DNA of 64,000 nt from Bacillota bacterium (GCA_023426245.1 JAFABB010000051.1:1-64000), one strand, 5' to 3'; shown: positions 17,253-26,785, numbered from the stretch's first letter. Numbers and translations: made by a program. Notes: generated by a model from the letters alone, not told the origin.

Positions 17253-18527
17253 GTGGGAAAAAGAAGATTGGTAATGCTGGCTGTTATAATGCTGATTACA
17301 CTGGTTGTAGTTGCAGGATCCAGTATCACGAGCGCAGATAATCAAATCGTACTGAAATTTTGGAAAGGTGGCAACGATGTTATCTGGCACGATTATTACT
17401 TGAATTTATTTAAGGAATATGAAGCCAAACATCCTAACATCAAGATTGAGTATGCTGAAGCTCCCTTCGGGAATGCCATTGATACCAAACTGAATACTGC
17501 TTATGCCAGTGACACCAGCCCGGATATTATTCATCATGCTTTGAACTCCATAGCCATACGGGCAGAAAAAGGACAGTATGAGCCCTTAGATAGTTATATT
17601 TCCCGGTGGAAGGACAAAAGCGACATTTTAGACAACGTCTATGAAATGGGCCGTTATAAAAAGAAAATTTATGGCTTGGGCATTTACCCGACACCAGCTG
17701 TTTTTGCGTACCGGAAAGACTTCTTTAAAGAAGCCGGCTTGAATCCGGAAAAGCCTCCGACGAATTGGCAGGAACTGGCTGCTGATGCCGTAAAATTGAC
17801 CAAACGCGATGGCAAAATCGTTACCCGCGCCGGTTTAAATATGCCGATTGATGAGATCAAATTTTTGCAGCCCTTTGCTTTTCAAGCCGGTGGAAATTTT
17901 GTGGATAAAAACGGCAATCCTACTTTTGATGATGCCGGTTATGTCGAAGCTTTGACCTATCTCACCGACCTCTTTAAGAACAAACAAGTTGCGATTGAAC
18001 AAACCAAGGATCGTGAAAATCAGCAGAGCCTTTTTGCCGTCGATAAAGCGGCCATGTCGATCGTTCAACCGACCTGGATTGCCCAATTGCTCAAAAATGA
18101 TCCGTCTTTGAAAGATAAGATTGGTTTCATCAACATGAAAAGGAAAAAAGCCGCTATCTGGAGCGGATGCGAATTGCTCTTTATTAGTTCCGAAAGCAAA
18201 CATAAAAAAGAATCCTGGGAACTGATCCAGTTTATTATGGATAAACAGGAGATGTGGAACCGTTATAAAACTACCAAATGCCCGGTGGTCCGGAAATCCT
18301 TACGGGAACAGTATGCTAATGATGATCCGTTCATTAATAAGGTGCTTCTGGATGCGATCAACGTCGGGCAAGGCGCTCCCAAAACCATGTGGTCTCAGTT
18401 ATACGTTTATAAATACTTACCTCAGGCACAACAGGAAGCTTTTTACGGTATGAAAACTCCGAAACAAGCATTGAAGGATAATTTAGCTTTGATGCAAGCG
18501 GAGATTAAAGCTTCAAACATGAAGTAA
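17253..18527 (+). CDS. CUT1-type sugar ABC transporter substrate-binding protein
   Basis: Encodes 424 residues from a GTG (AAGGGAGG upstream). A signal sequence (about 1-29) ends near SSITSADN; there is no lipobox Cys, so the protein is anchored otherwise or, in a diderm, free in the periplasm. The body matches family-1 extracellular solute-binding proteins: LKFWKGGNDV, KIEYAEAPFGNA, SPDIIHHAL, GLGIYPTPAVFAYRKDFFKEAG. It would deliver an oligosaccharide to the permeases encoded next. A strong hairpin follows the stop. Confidence 0.92.
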   Translation: MGKRRLVMLAVIMLITLVVVAGSSITSADNQIVLKFWKGGNDVIWHDYYLNLFKEYEAKHPNIKIEYAEAPFGNAIDTKLNTAYASDTSPDIIHHALNSIAIRAEKGQYEPLDSYISRWKDKSDILDNVYEMGRYKKKIYGLGIYPTPAVFAYRKDFFKEAGLNPEKPPTNWQELAADAVKLTKRDGKIVTRAGLNMPIDEIKFLQPFAFQAGGNFVDKNGNPTFDDAGYVEALTYLTDLFKNKQVAIEQTKDRENQQSLFAVDKAAMSIVQPTWIAQLLKNDPSLKDKIGFINMKRKKAAIWSGCELLFISSESKHKKESWELIQFIMDKQEMWNRYKTTKCPVVRKSLREQYANDDPFINKVLLDAINVGQGAPKTMWSQLYVYKYLPQAQQEAFYGMKTPKQALKDNLALMQAEIKASNMK

Positions 18528-18537
18528 GGTCAAAAAA

Positions 18538-18568
18538 GTGGGGTATTGATGGAAAGTCAATACCCCAC
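18538..18568 (+). promoter_or_regulatory. intercistronic stem-loop after the binding-protein gene
   Basis: A perfect 12-bp stem (GTGGGGTATTGA/TCAATACCCCAC) with a 7-nt loop. An A-rich stretch follows rather than a T tract, so it is more likely an mRNA-stabilising or attenuating hairpin than a full terminator. Confidence 0.7.
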
Positions 18569-18591
18569 AAAAATTAAATGAGGGATTAACA

Positions 18592-19485
18592 ATGCAAAAT
18601 GGAAGAACCAAGAATAGACGTAGATCTGCCGGCGCTTTTTGGATGATTTTCCCCAGTTATTTGATCTATTTTGTCTTTGTTTTTGTTCCACTGGTCATTA
18701 CGGTATATTTGAGCTTTACCAACTACGATTTGTATAAAACCCGTGATTTTGTGGGTTTTGCCAATTATGTCCGCCTGATTCATGATCCATACTTTTTGAT
18801 AGCTGCTAGGAACACTTTTATCTACGCTGTGTTTGTAATTATCCCGCAAATCGCATTAGGATTGATTATAGCTGTTTTACTTAATAGGAAAGTATTTGGA
18901 CAACGTTTTCATCGGATTGCCTTTTACATGCCCAACGTGACTTCGATGGTTTCTATTTCTATTGTATGGCTTTGGATTTACGATCCGACATTGGGTTTAT
19001 TTAATCAGGCTTTGAAGTATGTGGGGTTGCCGGGTCAACGTTGGTTGTTCGATATAAAGTTAGCTTTGCCTAGCATTATTTTTATGAGTGTCTGGAAACT
19101 TATCGGGTATAACATGATTATTTATTTGGCAGGATTGCAGCAAATCCCCGATTACATATATGAAGCGGCCAAGATCGATGGCGCTTCCAGCATACGGCAA
19201 TTTTTTAAGATCACGATTCCAATGTTAAAACCAACCACTTTTTTCCTGTTCGTCATTGCCTGTGTCCAGTCGTTTAGTGTATTTGATCAAGTGAACGTCA
19301 TGACCCAGGGGGGGCCCATGAACGCCACCACGACGATTGTACACCAGATTTTTGAACGGGCTTTTTCCCAGTTCCAAATGGGTTATGCTTCATCGATGGG
19401 TACGGTATTGTTGATTATTTGCGTGACATTAACGCTAACCAATTTCAAATATGGCAACCAGGGCAACGACCTGGGAATGAGCTAA
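18592..19485 (+). CDS. sugar ABC transporter permease, MalF/UgpA type
   Basis: Encodes 297 residues with six predicted membrane helices (first at about 17-38). The ATPase-contact EAA loop reads EAAKIDGASSIRQFFKITIP (about 198-217). It pairs with the next permease. No ATP-binding subunit is encoded in this cluster; many Bacillota use a shared MsmX-type ATPase for CUT1 systems. Confidence 0.92.
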   Translation: MQNGRTKNRRRSAGAFWMIFPSYLIYFVFVFVPLVITVYLSFTNYDLYKTRDFVGFANYVRLIHDPYFLIAARNTFIYAVFVIIPQIALGLIIAVLLNRKVFGQRFHRIAFYMPNVTSMVSISIVWLWIYDPTLGLFNQALKYVGLPGQRWLFDIKLALPSIIFMSVWKLIGYNMIIYLAGLQQIPDYIYEAAKIDGASSIRQFFKITIPMLKPTTFFLFVIACVQSFSVFDQVNVMTQGGPMNATTTIVHQIFERAFSQFQMGYASSMGTVLLIICVTLTLTNFKYGNQGNDLGMS

Positions 19486-19498
19486 AGGATGGATGGTC

Positions 19499-20362
19499 AT
19501 GAAACATATTAAATGGAGTACTTTGATCTTAAGCCTGGGATTGTTGGCCTGTTCTTTGATAATGTTGGTTCCCTTTTTGATGATGCTTTCGACAGCCTTG
19601 AAAAGTTCCGCAGAGGTCAATTCACCGGTATTTCATTTCATTCCCAAAGAATGGCATTTTGATAATTTTGCCAAAGCAATGGCTTCGGGAAATTGGGCTC
19701 GGTATATGTTCAATTCGCTTTTTGTCACAACGGTGGTAACTGTTTTTAGTTTATTCTTTAATTCCATGGCCGGATACGCTTTTGCCCGGACGGAATTTCG
19801 TTTAAAAAACGTTTTATTTATGAGTGTAATGTTAGGCTTGATGCTTCCCGCTCAAGTCACCATGGTTCCGGTTTTTTTGATTATGAAAAGTATTCCTTTC
19901 GCCGGAGGAAATAACTGGCTAGGAATGGGCGGCACCGGATGGATTAATACCTATCCCGGTCTGATGATTAACCAGATGGCCGGAGCCTTCGGCATCTTTT
20001 TATGCCGGCAATATTATTTGAATTTTCCCGTAGAGTTGGATGAAGCCGCAGAGTTAGACGGCTGTTCTCTCTGGAAAACTTATTTTAAAGTTTTTCTCCC
20101 GTTGAGCGGCCCGTTATTCGCCAGCCTGGGTGTGATCAAACTGACTACGGTTTGGAATGACTATATCTGGCCTCTGGTGATCACCAACTCCGAAAATATG
20201 AGAACCGCTCAGCTGGCATTGACGATGTATAAAAATGAAGTCGTCCAATGGGAATTGTTGATGGCTGCCACTGCAGTCGTTATTCTGCCGCTTGTTGTAT
20301 TGTTTGTCTTTTCCCAGAAGTTCTTTATCAAAGGTTTGGCCAGTTCCGGTATTAAGGGATAA
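19499..20362 (+). CDS. sugar ABC transporter permease, MalG/UgpE type
   Basis: Encodes 287 residues. I prefer the ATG at 19499 because AAAGGA sits nine bases upstream; the ATG at 19493 is too close to it. Six predicted membrane helices, and an EAA loop DEAAELDGCSLWKTYFKVFLP (about residues 180-200). Second half of the CUT1 channel; 13 bp after the first permease gene. Confidence 0.92.
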   Translation: MKHIKWSTLILSLGLLACSLIMLVPFLMMLSTALKSSAEVNSPVFHFIPKEWHFDNFAKAMASGNWARYMFNSLFVTTVVTVFSLFFNSMAGYAFARTEFRLKNVLFMSVMLGLMLPAQVTMVPVFLIMKSIPFAGGNNWLGMGGTGWINTYPGLMINQMAGAFGIFLCRQYYLNFPVELDEAAELDGCSLWKTYFKVFLPLSGPLFASLGVIKLTTVWNDYIWPLVITNSENMRTAQLALTMYKNEVVQWELLMAATAVVILPLVVLFVFSQKFFIKGLASSGIKG

Positions 20363-20385
20363 TGTAAAGGAGTAAGAATAATAAG

Positions 20386-21879
20386 ATGCCGCAACCTAAT
20401 ATTATCTTTATCACTTGCGACCATTTACGGGCGGATTTTCTGGGTTGTGCCGGAAATCCTGTCATCCAAACTCCACATATTGATTTTTTGGCCGCACGGG
20501 GGACCCGCTTTACCCAAAGTTATTCATCAACACCGGTATGCATTCCGGCCCGGCAGACTATTTTAACCGGACTTACCGGGCATAGCCTGGGGTTAACTTA
20601 TTATCAGGAAGGCTTTAAAATTCCGGTGCGCGAGACTTTACCCCGTTTGATGACGGAAGCTGGTTATCAAACCCGGGTGGTTGGTAAGATGCATGTCTAT
20701 CCGGAACGGGATCATCATGGTTTCGAAAGTATGTTGATTTGCGAAGAAGGCCGTCGCTTGGGAGTAACCCAAAATGAAGACCGCGGTTACGGCGATTATG
20801 AGGAATGGCTGGCTGAACAAGGATATCCCGGCGAAGCCTGGACTTGCGGCATTGCCAATAATTCTATCACCATGAGACCCTGGCACCTCCCCGATCATTT
20901 ACATCCGACGGAATGGATTGGACGCGAGGCTTGTAAAGCCATTAAACGGCGGGATTGGACCCGGCCGCAATTTTTATGGGTTTCTTTCACCTCGCCGCAT
21001 CCGCCATTTATGCCGTTGTTACGTGATTTGTACATTTATGAAAAAGAGACTATGCCGGAGCCGTTATTCGGAGATTGGGAGAAAGAATATCAGCCTCTGA
21101 TGCATCAACGAATTATCGCCGAATGGAGCAGCGAGAGCCAGACACTTCAACGGATCGACCAAGCGTATCGTGGTTATTTCGCTTTAATGTCTCAAGTTGA
21201 CCGCTGGATCAATATCATAATCGGTACCATCCGTGAAGCCGGATTGCTGGATAATACCTGGTTTGTCTTTACCTCTGATCACGGAGACTGTATGGGGGAT
21301 CACGATTTGTGGGCCAAACGCAATTTTATGAAAGGCGCTTGCAATGTTCCTCTGATTGTCACGCCGCCGCCCCGGGGAGATCTTGATCAACTGGTAGGGC
21401 CCGGATGGATTCCGGGACAGAGCAATCGTGCGGTGGTCGGTCTCCAAGATATCATGCCGACGATTTTAGATATTGCCGGGGCTAGGATTCCTGAAAAAAT
21501 CGACGGTTGTAGTTTGCTGCCGCTGGTTAAAGGGAGTCAAGAGAAGATTCGGGAAGTGTTTTTGGGAGAACATGGAAAAGTTGGAGAACGATTATTCATG
21601 CTCACCGATGGTTCCTGGAAATATATATGGGAGGAAAGTTCGGGGAGTGAGTTGCTTTTCCGGATTGCCGACGATCCCGATGAATTGTATAATTTAGTAT
21701 TGATTCAGCCGGAAATGTTAATGAACTGGCGGAAGAAATTGATTCAACTGGTAAGTGAAAGAAAAAGCGATCCGGCAGTCCTTGAGGGACGGTTAATCCC
21801 GAAAGAGCCGGGACGTAAAATGACCGAGTTGGAAAAGGCCAGAATTATTAATGATTTTAATGTTCGGGGCCTGCATTAA
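20386..21879 (+). CDS. sulfatase (formylglycine-dependent, Cys type)
   Basis: Encodes 497 residues. The N-terminus NIIFITCDHLRADFLGC gives the metal-binding Asp. The signature C-I-P-A-R at residues 52-56 fits the C-x-P-x-R rule, with Cys52 to be converted to formylglycine. A second metal/active-site block reads FTSDHGDCMGDHDLW. There is no signal peptide, so it acts in the cytoplasm on imported sulfated sugars, or possibly on a phosphonate or phosphate ester, since the family is broad. No maturase gene is in the window. It is the last gene of the YesMN/CUT1 cluster, and a terminator follows. Confidence 0.92.
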   Translation: MPQPNIIFITCDHLRADFLGCAGNPVIQTPHIDFLAARGTRFTQSYSSTPVCIPARQTILTGLTGHSLGLTYYQEGFKIPVRETLPRLMTEAGYQTRVVGKMHVYPERDHHGFESMLICEEGRRLGVTQNEDRGYGDYEEWLAEQGYPGEAWTCGIANNSITMRPWHLPDHLHPTEWIGREACKAIKRRDWTRPQFLWVSFTSPHPPFMPLLRDLYIYEKETMPEPLFGDWEKEYQPLMHQRIIAEWSSESQTLQRIDQAYRGYFALMSQVDRWINIIIGTIREAGLLDNTWFVFTSDHGDCMGDHDLWAKRNFMKGACNVPLIVTPPPRGDLDQLVGPGWIPGQSNRAVVGLQDIMPTILDIAGARIPEKIDGCSLLPLVKGSQEKIREVFLGEHGKVGERLFMLTDGSWKYIWEESSGSELLFRIADDPDELYNLVLIQPEMLMNWRKKLIQLVSERKSDPAVLEGRLIPKEPGRKMTELEKARIINDFNVRGLH

Positions 21880-21950
21880 CGAGAGTCAATTGGGTGGGTT
21901 CGCATACACCCATAAAGAAAATGAATATATCATTTTTGAGACAGCCTCCG

Positions 21951-21994
21951 AAAGAGATGGTTTGGGATGACCCCAAAACCATCTCTTTCTTTAT
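21951..21994 (+). terminator. intrinsic terminator after the sulfatase gene
   Basis: A long stem with a one-base bulge (AAAGAGATGGTTTGGG at 21951-21966 with CCCCAAAACCATCTCTTT at 21971-21988), then CTTTAT. A weaker TGGGTG/CACCCA hairpin lies just upstream at about 21894-21912. Confidence 0.8.
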
Positions 21995-22361
21995 GTGGGA
22001 AAGGAAAGTTTTAGAAATTTATTAAAGTTAACTAAAATAGTTTAGGAAATTTAAGTTACTATATTGTAAAGTTTGCATTAATGAATTATAATTAAAAATG
22101 CATGATACACATTTAATATAATATTAAAGGATTTCTGTGTTATTTTTTGACAAACTATTTTAAATAATTTTAGTTACTGCATAGTTTATTCTTTATCCCA
22201 TTCCCAATTCTGAATAAAGCGAAGAACAACCATTGCATTTTGCTAGCCTTTTCGATCGTACTGAAAATCGTGTCCGGGAGATTATCGATAGGGGGTGGTT
22301 GGAAAACTGTTTCGGTTTCATCTGGAAAATTCGGTATACTAAACATTTAGGAGGGAATCAC
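21995..22361 (+). promoter_or_regulatory. AT-rich control region of the Rbs-type sugar cluster
   Basis: No gene seen. TTGACA at 22147-22152 is a perfect -35, but the -10 at normal spacing (TTAGTT/TAGTTA) is poor, which suggests an activator-assisted or weak promoter. An AGTTACT motif occurs twice (about 22053 and 22171) and could be a regulator site. The ribosome site AGGAGGG lies at 22349-22355. Confidence 0.4.
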
Positions 22362-23306
22362 TTGAAAAAAAGTTCTATTTTATTGATGGTTGGTATTTTA
22401 CTGATTGGTTTGCTGGCTTCAATTAGCTTTGCGAAAGCTACTTCCAAGTTGATTGTCATTATTACCCCCTCACATGATAATCCTTTCTTCAAATCAGAAG
22501 ATGTTGGCGCGGCAGCAAGAGCCAAAGAATTGGGTTATCAAACCTTAAGCCTGGTTCATGATGATGATGTCAACAAGCAAAATGAACTTTTTGATACTGC
22601 CATTTCCAGAAAAGCGGCCGCCATTATTTGTGATAATGCAGGCGCCGATGCAACGATTGCTCCGGTAAAACGCGCTAAAGCCGCTGGCATTCCTACCTTC
22701 CTTATTGACCGGGAAATTAATGCCACGGGTATCGCGGTCTCACAAATTGTTTCCAATAACTATCAAGGTGCTAAACTTGGCGGCGAAGCCTTTGTGAAAT
22801 TTATGGGTGAAAAAGGCAACTATGTTGAACTGGTCGGTAAAGAATCCGATACCAATGCCGGAATTCGTTCCAAAGGTTATCATGATGTGATTGACCAGTA
22901 TCCCGATTTAAAACTGGTAGCCCGTCAAAGCGCCAACTGGAGCCAAACCGAAGCTTATTCCAAAATGGAATCCATTATTCAAGCCAATAAAAATATCAAA
23001 GGCGTAATTTGCGGTAATGACACCATGGCTATGGGTGCTATGGCTGCATTGAAGGCTGCTGGCATGGGCCAAGTCATCGTGGTGGGGTTTGATGGTAGTA
23101 ATGATGTACGGGATTCCATTTTAAGAGGCGAGATTAAAGCCACTGCCCTTCAACCGGCTTACCGGATTGCTGAAATGGCGGTCGAACAAGCTGATAAATA
23201 TTTGAGGACCGGTTCCACCGGACTGAAAGAGAAACAGCTAATGGATTGTATTCTGATTACAAAAGATAATGCAAGTAAGTTAGAAACATTTGCAATGAAA
23301 AAGTAA
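22362..23306 (+). CDS. RbsB-like sugar ABC transporter substrate-binding protein
   Basis: Encodes 314 residues from a TTG at 22362 with GGAGGG upstream; the longer frame to 22233 has no ribosome site. Signal peptide about 1-24 (ends near SFAKA). The periplasmic-binding type-1 fold is shown by KLIVIITPSHDNPFFK, AIICDNAGADATIAPVKRAKAAGIPTFLIDREI, GICGNDTMAMGA-type and VVGFDGSNDVRDSI motifs. It binds a pentose-like sugar; RbsD and ribokinase in the cluster favour D-ribose but do not prove it. Confidence 0.92.
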   Translation: MKKSSILLMVGILLIGLLASISFAKATSKLIVIITPSHDNPFFKSEDVGAAARAKELGYQTLSLVHDDDVNKQNELFDTAISRKAAAIICDNAGADATIAPVKRAKAAGIPTFLIDREINATGIAVSQIVSNNYQGAKLGGEAFVKFMGEKGNYVELVGKESDTNAGIRSKGYHDVIDQYPDLKLVARQSANWSQTEAYSKMESIIQANKNIKGVICGNDTMAMGAMAALKAAGMGQVIVVGFDGSNDVRDSILRGEIKATALQPAYRIAEMAVEQADKYLRTGSTGLKEKQLMDCILITKDNASKLETFAMKK

Positions 23307-23319
23307 GGATTGAGTTTTG

Positions 23320-23361
23320 CGGAAGCAGAGATGGTTTGAAAACCGCCCCTGCTTCCGTTTT
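23320..23361 (+). promoter_or_regulatory. stem-loop after the RbsB-like gene
   Basis: CGGAAGCAG (23320-23328) pairs with CTGCTTCCG (23349-23357), followed by TTTT. It looks like a partial terminator that would leave more binding-protein message than downstream message. Confidence 0.65.
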
Positions 23362-23410
23362 AACGGGGTATTGAAGATTTGATTTTATTCTAGGGATGCA
23401 GGTGAATTTT

Positions 23411-24115
23411 ATGAAAAAAGTTCAATTTTTAACTTTGACGAAAAAAGCTGTGCGGGTTGGGATATTCGCTGTATTGATAGTCGGTTTGCCCATGATGTTA
23501 TCAGCTTGCAAATTATATACAGTTGTGAAATTGGATCAAAACGGATCGTCAACTCAAGATAGCGGTTTTAGTGCGGGTGGTAACAGTAATTTTGATGGCG
23601 ATCGATATGTAAATTCCATTTGGGATCAAAAGGTTGTCCCTTTTATTAGCGAAAAAGCGGTTGATGCCGCTCGAGTTTTAAAGGCAATGGCGCAGAATGC
23701 GGATGAAGCCGGGAAACAATTTGGGATCAGAGATAATGCGGAAGGAAGTCCTTGGAATTTTATAGTGAAAGGCCGGGGTAAGATTATTGCCGTCGATACG
23801 GCCTCGCGGGCTGGAACTGCCGATATTGATTTGTTTCCCTATGATGGCAAAAAGGATTTGGTCCTGCAAATCGGGCCGGTTATTAAGGGTTCATCCATTC
23901 GAGATTCGCTTAGCTTTATTTCATTTGATGATTTTGAAAATCAGATAGTCTATGCCCAATTAGGAAATTCTTTTAATAAAAAAACTTATGAGCTGGTATT
24001 AAGCAAAGTTGAATTTGCGAATTTTAAAGGGAAAGAAATCGAATTTAGCGGCGTTTTTACCCTGGGAGATTCGAGCGATATTTTACTAACTCCTATTTTG
24101 CTGAAGGAAAACTAA
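23411..24115 (+). CDS. DUF2291 family lipoprotein of sugar ABC systems
   Basis: Encodes 234 residues from the ATG at 23411 (AGGTG upstream; ATG at 23396 also in frame). The signal peptide ends in a lipobox (LSAC), so it is a predicted lipoprotein. The body matches DUF2291: YVNSIWDQKVVPFISEKAVD, GSPWNFIVKGRGKI, VDTASRAGTADIDL, LQIGPVIKGSSIRD, FISFDDFENQIVYA. The family is repeatedly found beside RbsABC-type operons. Its role is not established; it may help the binding protein or membrane complex. Confidence 0.85.
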   Translation: MKKVQFLTLTKKAVRVGIFAVLIVGLPMMLSACKLYTVVKLDQNGSSTQDSGFSAGGNSNFDGDRYVNSIWDQKVVPFISEKAVDAARVLKAMAQNADEAGKQFGIRDNAEGSPWNFIVKGRGKIIAVDTASRAGTADIDLFPYDGKKDLVLQIGPVIKGSSIRDSLSFISFDDFENQIVYAQLGNSFNKKTYELVLSKVEFANFKGKEIEFSGVFTLGDSSDILLTPILLKEN

Positions 24116-24126
24116 GGAGGAGAATG

Positions 24127-25698
24127 ATGAGCAATCAAGATAACGCCGGGAACTCTATCCAGAATGAAGAAATTTGCTTGACTGCCAAAAATATTACCAA
24201 AATCTATCCGGGTACCATTGCTCTGGATAAAGTGGATTTTAATATCTACAAGGGAAAAGTTAATGCCTTGATTGGGGAAAACGGCGCCGGCAAGTCTACC
24301 TTGATGAAAATTTTGGCCGGAGTGGAGCAGCCAAGCAGTGGGACCATTCTTTTAAACGGCAAGGAGATCCGTCTTTCCGATACGCGGGATGCCGCATCAA
24401 AGGGAATCGGCATCATTCACCAGGAATTAAACCTATTTCCCAATTTAACAGTGGCTCAAAATATATTTATGGCCCATGAAAGCGTGAAATATGGTTTCCA
24501 TATTGATCAGAAAAAACATTTTGAAGCCGCGCAACGATTAATGGAACATTTGGAACAACAAATATCTCCGGATGCCTTGGTCGGCGATCTCCGGGTCGGC
24601 CAGCAACAAATTGTAGAAATTGCCAAGACGATGGCCATGCAAAACCTGGAAGTGTTGATTATGGATGAACCGACATCTTCCCTAAGTGCTCCTGAAGTGG
24701 AGGTTTTGTTTAAAATTATTCAAGAGCTTAAGGGGCAAGGCGTATCGATTGTATATATTTCACACCGCTTGGAGGAAATTAAACGGATCGGTGATTATAT
24801 CACGATTTTACGGGATGGACACAAAGTTGTTGAGACGAAAGTCGCCGATATCGATGTGCCCTGGATTGTTAAACAAATGGTGGGGCGTGAAACGATCAAA
24901 GTTGATAAAACTCACCAGGTTCTCAAAGAACGGGAATTGATGCGGGCGGAATCCCTCACCTTGTCGAGAATTGGCGGGGGTTATACTCTGGATCGCGTCT
25001 CGCTGAAACTCCGGGCTGGAGAAATTTTAGGAATCTACGGGCTACTCGGAGCCGGACGGACGGAGTTCATTGAAACTTTAATGGGTTTACATCCCGAGGC
25101 AACGGGTGAAGTTTATATTGAAGATCAAAAATGCAAACTAAACGATGTGAATTGCCAGATTAAATTGGGTTTTGCACAGATTCCCGAAGACCGGCAGCGC
25201 GAAGGCCTGATTCAAGTGATGTCGATTGAGCAAAATCTTACTTTGTCCAGCATGAATCAACACGCCAAAGGATTCCATCTCATTACGGCCTTGCTGGAAA
25301 AATCGGTGGCCCAAATGATCCGGGAATTGGCTATTAAGGTTGCCAACCCGAAACTTTCCATTAATTCCTTAAGCGGCGGTAATCAGCAAAAAGTCGTCAT
25401 CGGTAAAGGGCTACTCACTAATCCTAAAGTTCTTTTGCTGGATGAACCGACGCGCGGTATCGATGTGGGGGCTAAGGCCGACGTTTTTCAGATTATGGAC
25501 CGTTTGGCTGCTCAAAATCTGGGTGTTATTTTCGTGGCTTCGGAACTTAAAGAAATCATGGCCATATCGGATCGGATTATCGTGATGTCCAACGGAAAAA
25601 TAACCGGTGAATTTGAAGGGATAAATATCACCGAAGAAGCCTTGGTAGCGGCATCCTCCATTGGTCACGGCACCAGTAAGATGAAAAATATAGTTTAA
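24127..25698 (+). CDS. RbsA-like sugar ABC transporter ATPase (two ABC domains)
   Basis: Encodes 523 residues; the ATG at 24127 is better spaced from AAGGAGG than the one at 24124. The first ABC domain has Walker A GENGAGKST, signature RVGQQQ and Walker B VLIMDEPTSSLS. The second has the degenerate Walker A GLLGAGRTE usual for RbsA/MglA, signature LSGGNQQKV and Walker B LLLDEPTRGIDVG. Energises the CUT2 transporter with the permease downstream. Confidence 0.95.
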   Translation: MSNQDNAGNSIQNEEICLTAKNITKIYPGTIALDKVDFNIYKGKVNALIGENGAGKSTLMKILAGVEQPSSGTILLNGKEIRLSDTRDAASKGIGIIHQELNLFPNLTVAQNIFMAHESVKYGFHIDQKKHFEAAQRLMEHLEQQISPDALVGDLRVGQQQIVEIAKTMAMQNLEVLIMDEPTSSLSAPEVEVLFKIIQELKGQGVSIVYISHRLEEIKRIGDYITILRDGHKVVETKVADIDVPWIVKQMVGRETIKVDKTHQVLKERELMRAESLTLSRIGGGYTLDRVSLKLRAGEILGIYGLLGAGRTEFIETLMGLHPEATGEVYIEDQKCKLNDVNCQIKLGFAQIPEDRQREGLIQVMSIEQNLTLSSMNQHAKGFHLITALLEKSVAQMIRELAIKVANPKLSINSLSGGNQQKVVIGKGLLTNPKVLLLDEPTRGIDVGAKADVFQIMDRLAAQNLGVIFVASELKEIMAISDRIIVMSNGKITGEFEGINITEEALVAASSIGHGTSKMKNIV

Positions 25699-25717
25699 GT
25701 TAAAGGGGAATGTTAAA

Positions 25718-26785
25718 ATGACTAAACTGCAAGAGCTTGTCAAACCCAAATTGTCTAATAACAATGTTACCCTGGGAATGTTGTTATTGAAGCTGCGGAC
25801 TTTTATTGCATTAATCATTTTACTTATTATTTTCAGCATCATTACTCCTAATTTTTTATCGGCCACCAATTTTGTAATGATGTCCAAACATGTTGCCCAA
25901 TATGCGTTGCTGGCGATTGGTATGACCTTCGTCATCGTCAGTGGCGGAATTGATTTGTCGGTCGGTTCGATTGTGGGGCTTTCCGGGATGATCGCCGGCG
26001 GCCTGATTTACCAAGGATTGGTTTTGCCCATGTTTGGCGTGGCTGTATTTTTTAGTGTACCTGTTATTATTCTGATCACATTGATCTTGGGGGTATTGAT
26101 CGGGGCTGTAAATGGAATTTTAGTCAGCCGTTTGCATGTACCCCCCTTCATTGCAACATTGGGTGTTATGTATATGGCTCGCGGTTTTGCCCTGATCCGT
26201 TCGGGTGGGGAAACGTTCCCCAACTTAATAGGTAAACCGGAACTGGGCAATACGGGTTTTCCGATGATCGGTTCCGGCCTTTTTTGCGGCATTCCTCTTG
26301 CGGTATGGACTCTTGTTGTAATTGGCATTATTGCAGTCTATATTTTTAAAAAGACACCGATTGGAAATTACATTTACGCAATTGGTGGAAATGCCCGGGC
26401 TGCTGAACTTTCGGGAGTCAGAGTCAAACGGATTACAATGTTGGTCTATATGGTTTCCGGTTTTTGCTGCGCCATTGTCGGATTGATCGTTTCCTCGCAA
26501 CTCGTCGCCGCGCATCCCGCCACCGGTGAAAGCTGGGAAATGAATGCCATTGCGGCGGCGGTGTTAGGTGGTACCTCGCTATCGGGTGGGATAGGAACGA
26601 TTGGCGGTACCATCATCGGCGCGTTCGTGATCGGCATTTTAAGCGACGGCATGGTTATGCTGGGGGTATCGGAATTTTGGCAAATGGTCATCAAAGGGTT
26701 TGTCATTGTTCTGGCGGTTGTTGTCGACCAAATCCAAAGAGATTTGCAAAAGAAAGCGGCCTTGCAAAGTAGAAACGCTGCATGA
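25718..26785 (+). CDS. RbsC-like sugar ABC transporter permease
   Basis: Encodes 355 residues with about ten membrane segments. Family motifs include GMTFVIVSGGIDLSVGS, GVLIGAVNGILV, PPFIATLGVMYMARG, YAIGGNARAAELSGV and AAVLGGTSLSGGIG. It follows the ATPase gene by 19 bp (ribosome site AAAGGGG). The basic C-terminal tail is short. A terminator-like hairpin separates it from the RbsD gene. Confidence 0.94.
   Translation: MTKLQELVKPKLSNNNVTLGMLLLKLRTFIALIILLIIFSIITPNFLSATNFVMMSKHVAQYALLAIGMTFVIVSGGIDLSVGSIVGLSGMIAGGLIYQGLVLPMFGVAVFFSVPVIILITLILGVLIGAVNGILVSRLHVPPFIATLGVMYMARGFALIRSGGETFPNLIGKPELGNTGFPMIGSGLFCGIPLAVWTLVVIGIIAVYIFKKTPIGNYIYAIGGNARAAELSGVRVKRITMLVYMVSGFCCAIVGLIVSSQLVAAHPATGESWEMNAIAAAVLGGTSLSGGIGTIGGTIIGAFVIGILSDGMVMLGVSEFWQMVIKGFVIVLAVVVDQIQRDLQKKAALQSRNAA

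Noticed and set aside
22078..22095. Catabolite-response-element-like sequence (TGTAAAGTTTGCA) upstream of the Rbs-type cluster
   Set aside because: It lacks the central CG and symmetry of a real cre site and lies in very AT-rich DNA.
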